64,000 bases of DNA from Cytospora piceicola. Its lineage: Eukaryota > Ascomycota > Sordariomycetes > Diaporthales > Cytosporaceae. Shown here one piece after another: positions 41,124-52,099 of this stretch. The stretch covers positions 1-64,000 of the forward strand of contig JALQBC010000043.1 of NCBI GenBank assembly GCA_023375675.1, in the 5' to 3' direction. The position numbers and the translations under genes are program-made. The notes under the pieces are model-generated. The model was not told where the DNA came from and did not search any database. It saw only the letters and a program-made list of their open reading frames with translations. Position 1 is the first letter of the stretch. Each line of letters opens with the position of its first letter.

Positions 41124-43349
41124 TCATGACCCGGGTATCTTGGTGATGGGCGAACTTCCGTCCACATTCGCAAAACTAACAGTATCTGAGGCTGAGCCAG
41201 ATGAGGTGTTCCATACAATAGGACTATGAAAGACCGGCTTCGGCACCTCAAGTGTGTCCCTTCTGGCAAGCGGCCTCTCAATCGGAGACTTGTCTTGAAG
41301 AGACGAAGTCGGCTGGAGGTCTTCAGTCGACACCCGTTCAAAATACATGCCGGACATCCGAGAGCTCTCGGTAAAGCTCCCAGCCCCCGAGAGCTGGCGG
41401 CGGAGCATGGTGTTGGGCGTGGCGTTGCCCTGCGAGTCGCGGTGCGGGTTGTACGACGCGAAGATCTGCGGGAGGCCCGGGTTCCTCTGCGCCTCGGCGG
41501 GTATGGTTGGGAAGTCGGCGGCCGGTCCGTTCTGGAACTCGGAGTCGTCGAAGGCGTCTGGCGCCGGTGTGCCCAGTTTCTCGCCCAGCCACTCGAAGGC
41601 CCCTGCGACCTTCCTCCTGTTGCCGTCGGCCAGGGCGAGCGTCTGTGACCGACGGAGGCTCCCGTCGTTCCTGCTCCTTGTTGTCACATGGCTTGCTGGA
41701 AATGTCGACCGTCTCGATGTGCTAGGGGTCGACTGCTGCGCCTGACGGTGTGCTGTCCCTTCTGAGAAACTATTTTGTCTGATAGGCTCACGTACTGGAC
41801 TTTCGCTGTTTAGTGCCTGTGATCGAATGAGGGCAGGCTCGCTTCTAACACCGCAGTGAGGATGTGACATATTGCGGTGGTGATGCGAGATGCTGCGGTA
41901 TTTGGTCGTGAAAGCCGACCCATTCCTCTCTTCCGTCGTGTCTGCGGCTAGCAGGCCATAAAGTGACCCCAGTGCTGCCAGACCGGTGCCGACCATTGGC
42001 GCCCATTGTCCTAGCAAACCGGAATATATCAGATGGTCGATCAACCAGGAGCAGCACGACTTCATTCGGGATTGCTTACCGATACTAGCCATGGGCTCAG
42101 TCTGATATGCAACGCGGTAGCTGAAGAAGTTCAGCTCTCCCCAAATAATAATTGCAATGACAGCCGCTCCAAACACGGGAATCTCTACCATACTCAAGTA
42201 GAATCTGATTCTGCCTTCTGTTTTCATCATCTTTGCAGGAGTAGCAGCGTTGGTCCCGGGCAGTAACTCGTTGAGTTTCGAGCTGTCCGCGTTTCCGAAT
42301 CGCCTTTTCCAATTTGTTTTGTGTATTTTATCCCACATCGACATAAGCGACAAGATCGCGGGAATACAGCAAGCCGCGGCGAGAAGGGCTGCCGTGCCGA
42401 AGGAAAAAATATTGGGGGCCATGATGACATAGATATTGTTTGTTGAGCCACCTCGCAAGCGGGACCAGGGGCCTTTAGCAACAGAGCACCTTAGGCCACA
42501 GGAACTTTCATCATAAGAGAACTCATCGTCTGGACAGAATACAGGGCTGGCTCGGAAGAATTCGACCGTCAGGCTCAAGAGTCCTGCGAGGGTAATATAC
42601 CATTAGCGAACCGAGGATATAGGCGCATGCCAGTGCTACCAACCAGCCCTTGAACATACCAGCTAGGACCAAGACAGTCCAAGCAAAGATCATGTTACGA
42701 CCAGGTGTGTTGAAATATGTCTTTGATAATTTGACAGTGGATGGTCCGGCTAATACACCAATCGCACAGAACTGAAAGGCTCCGTAGATGTCCATATCGA
42801 CGGCGCCTAGAACATTCGAGATAGATATCAGCAATGGACATTTTCGTACCAAAGGCAGACTAACCATCGACGTGAGCAGCTGCAAGAACAATACCATGGA
42901 GGGCTGCCACCGCCGGGAAAAGAAGTGCGGCCGCCAAGCACGCGCTTTTTAACCACTCTGTCTCTCTTCCGAGAACACATGCTGCTACAAGGACATAATA
43001 TCTGCACAAGATGCCATCGTTAGTCCAACTTACTGAAACATCTTCAGTATAACTTGGCCATAAGGCAGATAACATACAGGTATCTCGAGCCTGGGCCATA
43101 CTGACCTGAGACAGGCCAGGCACAAATGACTTGCATGGCATGCGCAGTATTATTCCTAGAACTTAACGAAATTGAGCTATCTGTGACTTTGACTCGAGTA
43201 TTTCCATGGAAAACGAGGGTGAAAAAAGTGGCGGCAGCCGATAGCAATAGACAAATTAGAAGAGGTGAAGTAGCCTCAAGTGCTCCAAATGTTGAACTAA
43301 CATTGAAGGCACACAAACGATATGAGCGAACGTTTGTCCAAAACACCAT
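41124..43349 (-). CDS. Uncharacterised fungal multipass membrane protein (five exons)
   Basis: I join five exons: 43349-43078, 43001-42865, 42806-42660, 42583-42080 and 42010-41124, giving 648 aa. All phases agree and introns are 58-76 bp with GTATGT, GTTAGT, GTATGT and GTAAGC donors. The first half carries about seven hydrophobic spans (SPLLICLLLSAAATFFTLVF; YYVLVAACVLG; SACLAAALLFPAVAALHGIVLAAAH; DIYGAFQFCAIGVLAG; MIFAWTVLVLAG; TAALLAAACCIPAILSL; MVEIPVFGAAVIAIIIWG), with conserved-looking loops such as VDGAVDMDIYGAFQ. The last 270 or so residues are hydrophilic, Ser/Arg-rich and probably a disordered cytosolic tail. Similar proteins are common in filamentous ascomycetes without assigned function. 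The intron at 42011-42079 is a multiple of three, so a retained form would stay open. The first exon's start is the first ATG; an upstream exon is possible. Confidence 0.7.
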
Positions 43350-44571
43350 TCGCGGGATATATAAAGCAGGCAGGGCTTATTCTCTGTCATACAAGCGGCA
43401 ATTAACCCCTATACATATGATCACTCGCGAGGGCTGCGCCTCGGCAAGGCACCTATCATAATGAGCCTCATGTAGATGGCAGGTCTTTGACTGCTCCGCT
43501 AAACACTACAAAACGCCCCAGCTTCACAATTTGCTTGGATTTGCTGATATGGAGTGTGGCACAGAGACAGCGGCCAGGCTCGACAATATGAGTTGTCACT
43601 CTGGAGTGCATTGAATCCGGGGAAACGCTCCACAGAGACATGGCCAGCCAAGTCTGGGGTAGCACCGCATGCTGACTTGAGAGACAGTTATCATCATTTG
43701 TCCAACTGAAAGGGAGGGGGGGGGGCGTAAGCAAGCCACCCAGGCTCCTTCGCCCGTTTAGTTCGGGGGAGGATGCCGCCTGATGAGAACTGATTACCTA
43801 ACAATTGTTTCTCGATGTTCGATTTTGGATGTGAAGCTCATGGGTGTGGGTGAGCGTGACTCCACTTTGTCGATAATATATCTTAGGTCTCAGGTACGGG
43901 TGAAGAATTATCGTCAATGATGTCGCATGTACCGAACGAAATTGTATGGGAAACGATTGTATCAAGGTATTGAATTTGGGATGTCAAAAAAGGGACATCA
44001 GCATGTGAGAGCCCGGAATTCGGTGGGAGGCTTACTAGTTGACACCGCTAAGTACTTACTTATCTAAGTACGCAACCATGGCGGCAACTATTGCGCCGTG
44101 TAACTGAACAGCAAGCTTCTGAATCATTGTCCAGTACATATTCTCAACAATTGTTCATTCGTATGATTACATATGAGGGCATTCAAGTCTGTTACTGATA
44201 ACCACGAATGACTTGAGAGGTAATATATTGGGCGATCTTTGCGGAACCTTGCACTGGCTAAGTCGCCCCTCCACAAATCGGTCCTAATCCTCTCCGCATC
44301 TCCGCAGTCACCTTGCAGAAAGCCCACTCAGCTCCAGGGTTCAAGCTTCCCCGAGGGTCGTTCACTGGACCAATGCAAACCACGTGCCCGACCAAGACCA
44401 TTACACCGTTGAACGCGCCGCTCACGTCAGGCCAAGACTTTTACGGCCGCAGAACCTGACACTCAGCAACTCAATCCGACAAAGCCCTCAAACTCCTTGC
44501 TCCTTACATTTGCATTCCGTGTCGTTCCTCTAGGCGAACGAAGTTCCAATAACCATGCCGGTAGCATCACA
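43350..44571. other. Intergenic between divergent genes
   Basis: 1.2 kb shared upstream region of the multipass membrane protein (minus) and the permease (plus). No coding signal. Confidence 0.55.
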
Positions 44572-46947
44572 ATGTCCGACTCGGAAGCAATCAGTCTTGA
44601 TGTCGACAAAATAAAGACATGGCGCTCCATCGTCACTCTGATCGTCTTCGTTCTGACAAGTAAGTATTCCCACAACCGACAAGGTGCTACTTCCCTTGCC
44701 ACTCACTCGCCAATGCTCACTCTTGGTTACAGATATTATCGTCCTCTTCCCCTTTCATATTCCATTATTTCTGCCCACGTCGCTGGTGCAACGGACACTA
44801 GGCCTTTTAATACGATGGCGAGTGATCTCCAGCCATAGCCCATCATCGCGAAAGCATTTACGCAATGCTCACGACGCGCGCAACTCTCGAGATGGAGTTG
44901 TTGGTGATGGCAACGGCAGCACCAAGAATAAGGCCTTTACTCGCTTCAACTTCCCGATGAACTTTATGACTGCGCCGTTGATAGCGGATCTTTTCTTGCT
45001 CGCCATCCTAGCCATTGGTCGGAAAGAGGTATACGGAGGTACTGTCGGGTCGAACAACATTGCGCCAATTGACATTATGGTTTTCTTTCTGACTCTCGCA
45101 TACATCGCCATTTCCATCGATGCTTCCGGTCTCATTAGATTTCTGGCATTCAAGGTACTTCAATGGGGTGGGAAGGTCGGCCACAGACTCTTCTTCTACC
45201 TGTACGCCTTCTTCTTCATCCTTGGAAGCTTCATTGGCAACGATCCTATCATCCTCTCAGGCACCGCGTTCTTGGCCTACATGACCCGAGTCTCAAGCAA
45301 CATCGAACACCCGAGAGCCTGGATTCATACTCAGTTCGCAATAGCCAATGTTGCCTCTGCGATTCTGGTCTCTTCGAATCCAACGAACCTGGTGCTCGCC
45401 GGAGCCTTTCAGATCAGATTTATCGTTTACACGGCCAACATGATTGTGCCCGTGGTTATTACGGCCATTTTGCTGTTTCCATGTCTTCTTTACCTCATTT
45501 TTGCGCATGAGCGATTGATACCAATCTCGATTACGATGCATGAACTACCCGAAGAAATCAGGACTCGAAAGCCTGTCAACCCAAATATTCCGAATGCCAG
45601 AGGCATAGAGCAGGAAGAAGAGGAAGAGCACATCAATGATGAAGAGGGAAAGTTACTCTCTCTTGAAGAGATCATGAACCCTTTCCTAGACAAGGCAGGG
45701 GCGGCATTCGGAGCGGTGATTATGGCCATAACACTAATAACTGTCCTCGCGCTGAATGCTGCCAGCGCGAGCACCGGAGAAATTCCCGTTTTCTGGGTGA
45801 CTTTACCAGCAGCCGTTGTGACGTTCTGTTGGGATGTGGCTGTTGGATGGATGCAAAGACACGAAACACGGAAGATAGCAAGCCAGGGTCGAGAGGAGAT
45901 CAAGAATGCCCGGGCTGAGCGATTACTAAAGCAGCAGCAAGGACTTCAGGCAGACGAAAGGCAGGAGCAACATACACAAGCTTCCACCATGGACAGTAAT
46001 GCTGCACGTGCGCCTCTGGTCTTGTCAGAAGATCCATCGCAGGACAAGTACAGCCGCATAAAGGACAAAGGCATGGAACTGAGCGACATACCAAGACTGG
46101 CGAGGAGGGATTCCGGAATCCCTGAGACGGACCAGAGCCCGCCAACGGAGCCGCAAGGCCGCTCGGATACATTCCACGAGCGTGAAACCAGAAGCGCCAA
46201 GCAGGACGTCGACGTTGAGCCAGCGAATCGAAACAAGAGCGAGTCCACGGCCTTTACCGAGACAAACTCCCCACGAACATTAGTATCTTGGACTGAGGAG
46301 ACGTACAGTTGGTGCCAGGAAACGTTTCCTACAGTAATAGCTGTGCTCGCACATTTGCCATTTGCACTCGTACCATTCGCCCTGGCCATGTTTGTGCTTG
46401 TGGAAGCACTTGTCACTAAGGGGTGGGTGCCGGTGTTTGCCTATGGATGGGACCACTGGGTGAACAAGACCGGAACAGTTGGTGCCATTGGTGGAATGGG
46501 GTTTTTGTCAGTGATTTTGTGCAACGTGAGTGACTTATCGTGAGTTTGCTTCTCTGGTGGGGGTCTTTTGCTAATCAATTCCCCCTCCCCCATCGGCAGT
46601 TTGCAGGTACCAATATCGGCACCACCATCCTGCTTTCTCGGGTCGTTCAAGCGTGGCAGGAAATTCACGAGATCAGTGGCGTTCCCATATCTGACCGAAC
46701 TTTCTGGGCCACCGTGTACAGCATGGCACTGGGTGTCAATTATGGCGCATTCAGCACAGCATTTAGCGGATCACTGGCTGGCCTTCTTTGGCGGGATATT
46801 CTCGCCCGAAAACACATCAACGTCCGGCGTCTAGAGTTCGCTCGTGTCAACCTCCCCATCATCGCCATATCCATGACGGTGGGCTGTGCGGTCCTCATAG
46901 GCGAGGTGTACATAATGAGGAGTGGCACGAGACCATATAGTCTGTGA
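44572..46947 (+). CDS. ArsB/citrate-type ion permease (12-TM class)
   Basis: Three exons, 44572-44659, 44733-46525 and 46600-46947, with introns of 73 and 74 bp; product 742 aa. Hydrophobic spans alternate with loops. Citrate transporter/ArsB superfamily (PF03600) motifs appear in both halves: IAPIDIMVFFLTLAYIAISID, FILGSFIGNDPIILSGTAFL with the NDP of the substrate region, NPTNLVLAGAF, and in the second half CNFAGTNIGTTILLSRVVQ. A long hydrophilic loop of about 200 residues (Glu-, Gln- and Ser-rich, about 340-540) separates the halves and is probably cytosolic. The substrate (arsenite, dicarboxylate, citrate, or Na+/H+ exchange) cannot be decided, and no arsenic-resistance partner gene is adjacent. 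The splice at 46525/46600 restores the conserved CN-FAGTNIGTT block. Confidence 0.85.
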
Positions 46948-49580
46948 TGACGTCTCGATCGTTTTCCATGACTGGCTCTTCCTGCGTCCGGAATGAAGAC
47001 AGCCCTTGAGTGAGGTTCTTCTCAGCGGTGGCGTCCTGATGGCGCCCACCATGCCAAAAGATCGTCCCATGAGACGGGGGTATGGAGCTAGCCGACAGAG
47101 ATAGCTGCAGAAAAGCAAATCAAACGCCTACGGATACTTCCGAGGATGTTGACCTCATATTCCTTCGTTCAGCTAGTGACCAAGGGACTCGATCTCATCC
47201 GGGTCGATCTCGCGTTTGTGTTCTTCTTAACTCTAAGGGTCTGTAGAAGACGCGTGTTATGTACCAGAGCATTTCCTTTTTCCTTTTTGTGATACCGCAA
47301 AGCAGCACGGCGCGGAAAGAAAACAAGGTCGAGCCCTGTCTCGCAGATCATATCGAGCCCCATGAAGCTGATCTGCGCAAGGATCATCGGGAACTCGCTA
47401 CCGCCCTGACGTGCCTGACTATCCTCCCCCTCGCGGGGGCCACCGATGGGAGCCTCGTGCGTGTGGCTTGCGGCTGGTCGGTATACCCGTCATACGAATT
47501 AATGCTTCAAGAGCTCCTTAGGTTGCGAAGGTCGATACGGGAGCAACAAGCGAATATCTGTACGTATGTGGTTTTGCTTTTGGCTTCCAATAACCCACAA
47601 AACTATTGGTAGTTGATTATTAATGTACTTCGGGTATCCAAGAATAGAGACCTACCTATGTTATGGTAATTAATTGGGGGGGGGGATAGAAGGGTTTGTA
47701 GCCCTAACCCCGGCCGGTCTTTGCCATTAGGGTCAAGCCCACGTGCGCCCTGCAGACCGATACTCTATCTTCTGACGTCTTTAGTGTTGGTGTGAGCTGT
47801 CATTTTTTTACTTTTCTCGACAAGCCCAAGTATAGATCTTCACAAGCTTGACATGTGTGGAGCAATTAGCGCCTTCGCGGGTGGTACTGAGACCCTGGGT
47901 AATATTTGTCACTATCCAACGTCTTCTTCTCGTTGTGCCCTTCTTTCACGCACATCGGTAACAGACAGAGCCTCACATGCTTTTAATTTGCATACGAGAA
48001 ATACTTGCGGAGTATTTGCCTAAACAAGAAAAAACCCTTGATGGATGCACGCATCATGGGGCTTCAACCACATTCAAGGATGGACAATTTCGAAGTTGAC
48101 TCTGCCTTAAGTGCCACATCATCATCGATCCCAACGGGACTATGAAGGAAGTCTGTGGGTTACGAAAATGTGTGAGCAGGAATGTCAGGTGCAAGATAAG
48201 CCAAGCGAGACCATGGAAATAGCCTGACGGTGGATGGATGTGTTTGTCGGACATGGAACCGTCATCGACCACGAAACGGACCAGAAAAATGGTGCTACAC
48301 ACAAGTCCTTATTTTTTGAGTTGAGCGGTATTCAACCCCTGTGCTAGCACTCAGGAGTGTAGGCTGGCGCTGCGTATGAAATCATGCCACTGCACATAAG
48401 GATATGTCATTGGTAGGGTATGTTGTAGTATGGCAAGCCATGGATTTCAGAGAGAGAATTAGTAAACCCAGTGTAAAATACTACCCTTTGGGTATTTCAA
48501 GTGGATTTGTGTCGTGGTTCAAAATATGTATATCGAAAGTCACCACATTCTTCTTATACTGTAACTGAGTATAAATGTGTTCAAATTCTGTCATTTTTCA
48601 ATTGTCAACATTCCCAGGATGGATCTCAAACAGGGCCATTCCGAGTAGCATAGACTGGGTATCAACCTATGTCGTTGGGCCCGGTCGATGCAGGACGGAC
48701 TCTTCAATTATCCGATACGGGTAAATGCACGCAAGACCACGACTGATATGAACTGTCAGGAGAAGCAAAATGATGTGGATACGCAGAACGCATACGCGTT
48801 CTCAGCGTGACTAGCTATTGGGCGTCCGAGCTCGCTCAAAATTGCTTCCTACAAGTGCATGTCGGCGGGTTCCTTGTCTTTGTTCCTTTTCCCCGACAGT
48901 TCCGAGGTGCCAGACGAGGAGTATGTATGTACTGTACTGTGGGAGACTGGGGTCTCCACCTATGCACCTCGCATTTACGCCAGTCGGGCCGCTTTACTTC
49001 TTCACCCGACCCGACTCGCGATTTGATGAGAGCGAAGTTTATGGCGAGAAGCCTGGATAATTCCAATACCGACTCTTTTCGGACCATCAATCATGCATCT
49101 TGTCGTAAGAGGCGCCAACCTACAGTTATCCCCTCCTGCCTCGAACCGTCAATTAATGATAACCGTATCGTATTCACCTGGTGTTGCGCGTCCTCTATCG
49201 CACGCCACAGTTCCGAAGCCCCTCACCCGGGACGGAGGTTTTCGTCCACGCGACCATGGTACGTATGTAAGCGACCTGTTGGAAACGGTCAACTGGTCCT
49301 GGCGGGTCCATGCTCACTCATCACCCGGTTGTGCAAAGCTGACTGGTCGGGAGTTCTATATTTATTGGTACATCTACTGCACTATTCCGCGTCTCTCACC
49401 TGCAAGGCCATGTATGGCATCGAACCACTTTTATATACAGGTTAGGACGCCACTCGCGCGGAGCTGTGCTGCCATTTGGCCGATGAGGAGAAACCAAAGC
49501 ACCAGGCACGAATCAATTAGCCTATAGGGGTCGCTTCGAAGGATGGACTAATATTGCTACTGTGATGCAGTAATCCTGTA

Positions 49581-49596
49581 GACCACCCGGGTGGTC
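49581..49596. repeat. 16-bp perfect palindrome GACCACCCGGGTGGTC
   Basis: Exact self-complementary 16-mer. TAGACCACC is repeated about 64 bp downstream next to a GGTCTA/TAGACC inverted pair (49634-49648). A protein-binding site or remnant of an inverted repeat; function unknown. Confidence 0.7.
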
Positions 49597-49803
49597 GAAG
49601 TAGCTGTCCGTGTGACCCAGGCTAGTTTGGGCAGGTCTACCCTAGACCACCATTACCTACGGGCTGCCAGGGCGACATCGATGATGGGGCCTGTGATGGG
49701 GGCCGAAAGTTACTTTTGTGCTTTTCATAGGATACGCATCCAGCCAGAAAACATCCGTTTCAAATGTGTGATGACGTCGAAAGGCGGTTGTGTTGCGTCG
49801 CTT

Positions 49804-49830
49804 AAGCGGATAATAAATTTTTATCCGCTT
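49804..49830. repeat. Hairpin AAGCGGATAA ... TTATCCGCTT
   Basis: Perfect 10-bp arms with a 7-nt loop (TAAATTT). Could be paired remnants of transposon ends; not followed by a T tract, so a terminator reading has no support. Confidence 0.7.
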
Positions 49831-51398
49831 TCACGGAGTATATTGATTAACATTGGCAACTGAAGGCTTGAGTCACATCGGGTTACCCAAGTAGGGTCAA
49901 GTGCAGCCTTGTAGACCTTTCCGGCACAATGGTAATATGCCAAGTCATATAGATGTGTCAAAAACGGCAGAACCCGAGATCCTCCCCTCAGCTCTGTTTT
50001 GCGGATCATTATGTACCATGCACGCACTACAATTCAACGTTGACAGCCGTTCCACCGAATACACCACGCACAGTGGTATCCCGCCTATTCGGGTATATGC
50101 AGCCCGACCCTTTCGAGACTAGACCCGAGCGTGCGTAGCCACGCAGCTGGCGGAGCTAGAGCTGTATGCAGCGGGTGATTGCAGCTGCGGCCTGCAATAG
50201 GTGCCAAATCATGAGGTGAATACAAGGGCCGACTGCATCCGGGGGGAGCGGCTGGACTTGGCCAGGCCCCAGGGAGCAGGGGCCGGGCAGGGGGGGAACT
50301 TCAAAACAATGGTCCCGAGGAGCTTCCCTGTTTCTGTCACCTGCAGGCTGCAACGGCTGCGGAATTGCGGGGAGTTGTCATGCATGTCGGTTGGGATAGG
50401 TGAATTTCAAAGTCCCTGCACCTTTATCGCTGAACAACTCACACCGTCGGCCACCGGCGTCATGCCTCCGTTTGTTGTGCAGCCTCATTGTCGGCTACCT
50501 TGAAGAGGGGTAGGGGGGGGGAGAGGTTGAAGGAAAGTATACGTTCGACTGTTCGGAACTAACTCACGCCATGCCATTGTAGCTGCCAGAAACCTGCTGG
50601 AAGCAAGGAGAGGAAGTGGTGTGGTAATATGTATGTTGTGTTGCGGTCTGGAGATCCATGGATGGTCCTCGATGCGCCCCCAGGAATAGACTTTGGTTAT
50701 GTAAGTAAATTTCCCCAGCTATCTCGCCCCCAGCAGGTGATCGGGGATCGAAGGAGCGTCTCGACGAGAATAACCGCTTCCAGAGTTTGCAACTGGAATA
50801 TTACTCGATAACTTGGCCAAGTATCTTCATTGGCTATTGTTGTTCACTTCCTTCTTCACTAAACACCTGGAAGGCTCGGCGCCCGCCAATAGTCACCTGG
50901 GAATCCTCAAGGGTCTTCTCGGGTAAGTAAGAATCTAATAACTAGTCTTTCAACAGTAGGTCAAGGATCATGTGTACAACCATGAAAAAACTTGGAAAAC
51001 ATCACGGGTGACTTGCCATTTCTTGCCGATATATGCGTTGTTGCCGATCTGCTTCCCAACTTGAGATGAACATGTGCATCATGCATCTTTTCGGGGATGC
51101 ATAGCAACTTCTACCGGAAATACACAGCCCCAAGCCCTGAGGGTACTCGTCCGGATCTGGAGTTACTATGGTGATCTTTTCCGGTTTCGATGAATCCATG
51201 TTCGAAGGTTCCTTACTGGGGTAGTAGGAATATTGTCTCGTGTGTCGACGTTAGGGATTATTGAGGCCTGTGAGGCGTCGCCATCGAGACATGTCGGCTA
51301 CCAGTACAGCAGTCCCTTTACCGAGTCAAGTCTATCTTCCTACCAGACGACGAACCTCGACGAGAGCCGACAAGGTAAGAAGGAAGACGATCTTCAAG

Positions 51399-51406
51399 TA
51401 TAAAAG
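51399..51406 (+). promoter_or_regulatory. TATA box of the hydrophobin gene
   Basis: TATAAAAG about 166 bp upstream of the hydrophobin ATG, followed by a pyrimidine-rich leader with CATCAG repeats (about 51455-51475), typical of a highly transcribed fungal gene. Confidence 0.6.
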
Positions 51407-51564
51407 GAGGGCATCTCCTTCCTCTTGGTTCTTTTCATCTCTCGACATCCTCATCAGCATCAGCATCAGCCTCCTTCAGCAGCTTCATTCTTCATTACCC
51501 AGGCCTCAGCCCAATTTGCCTTGCACATCCCCAGTTTATTTCAAACTCATCTTATCCATTCAAA

Positions 51565-52099
51565 ATGCAGTACTCCGCCATCATCATCTCCCTCATGGCC
51601 TCGCTTGCCATCGCCTCGCCCAGCATGCCTCTTCCCCGTGGCGGCCATGGCGGCGGCGGTAGCGGATCTGGCAGTGGCAGCGGATCTGGAAGCGGATCTG
51701 GAAGCGGCAGTGGCAGCGGCGGCAGCACAACCTACGATGCTTGCGGTAGCTCTGTTCTCCTTGACAGCCAGGCTGTGTGCTGCTCGTCTACTGTCCTCGA
51801 CCTCGTCGGCCTGGAGTGCGCTACTGGTAAGGGCCCCTTGTCACAGACCTCTCAAACGTTTATAGATATGGACCTATGCTTACCACAAACCCTCCTATAG
51901 TCACCTCGGTCCCCGCCAGCGCCAGTGCCTTCGCCGCCACCTGCTCCAAGAGCGGCCAGACTGCCAAGTGCTGCACCCTCACAGCCGTAAGTACCATCAA
52001 ATCTCGTTAAAGCGCAACGAAGCTCTTTTGAACGAAGAATACTGACAACACCGACAGGCTGGCCTCGGTGTAGTCTGCGCAACCCCCGAGGGTCTGTAA
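51565..52099 (+). CDS. Class II hydrophobin with Gly-Ser linker
   Basis: Three exons, 51565-51826, 51901-51986 and 52058-52099, with introns of 74 and 71 bp; product 129 aa. Residues 1-18 are a signal peptide (MQYSAIIISLMASLAIAS). A GGHGGGG then (SG)n linker fills about 26-54. The hydrophobin domain has all eight cysteines: C60, C72, C73, C85, C102, C111, C112, C123, with spacing 11-CC-11-C-16-C-8-CC-10-C. The short, regular spacing and LECAT, KCCTL and GLGVVC motifs mark class II. These small amphipathic proteins self-assemble at air-water interfaces and coat hyphae or spores. The first loop is 11 residues, slightly longer than the usual 9-10. Intron positions in the domain fit other class II genes. 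Confidence 0.95.

Larger units (their letters stand above)
46948..51398. other. Gene-poor stretch, no supported gene
   Basis: 4.5 kb. The longest frame (48807-49445 plus, 212 aa) has no family features and a biased, frame-shadow composition. The stretch holds a poly-G run near 47676-47685, a CCCTAACCC motif (47702-47710), a 16-bp palindrome (49581-49596) and a perfect 10-bp-arm hairpin (49804-49830). Confidence 0.55.

Noticed and set aside
34869..47000. Secondary-metabolite gene cluster
   Set aside because: A methyltransferase, an SMP-30 protein and a permease lie near each other, but no core synthase, P450 or pathway regulator is present and spacing is ordinary.
48807..49445. 212-aa plus-strand open frame
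   Set aside because: No domain, no signal peptide, Cys/Arg/Ser composition typical of non-coding frames, and overlapping frames of similar quality on both strands.
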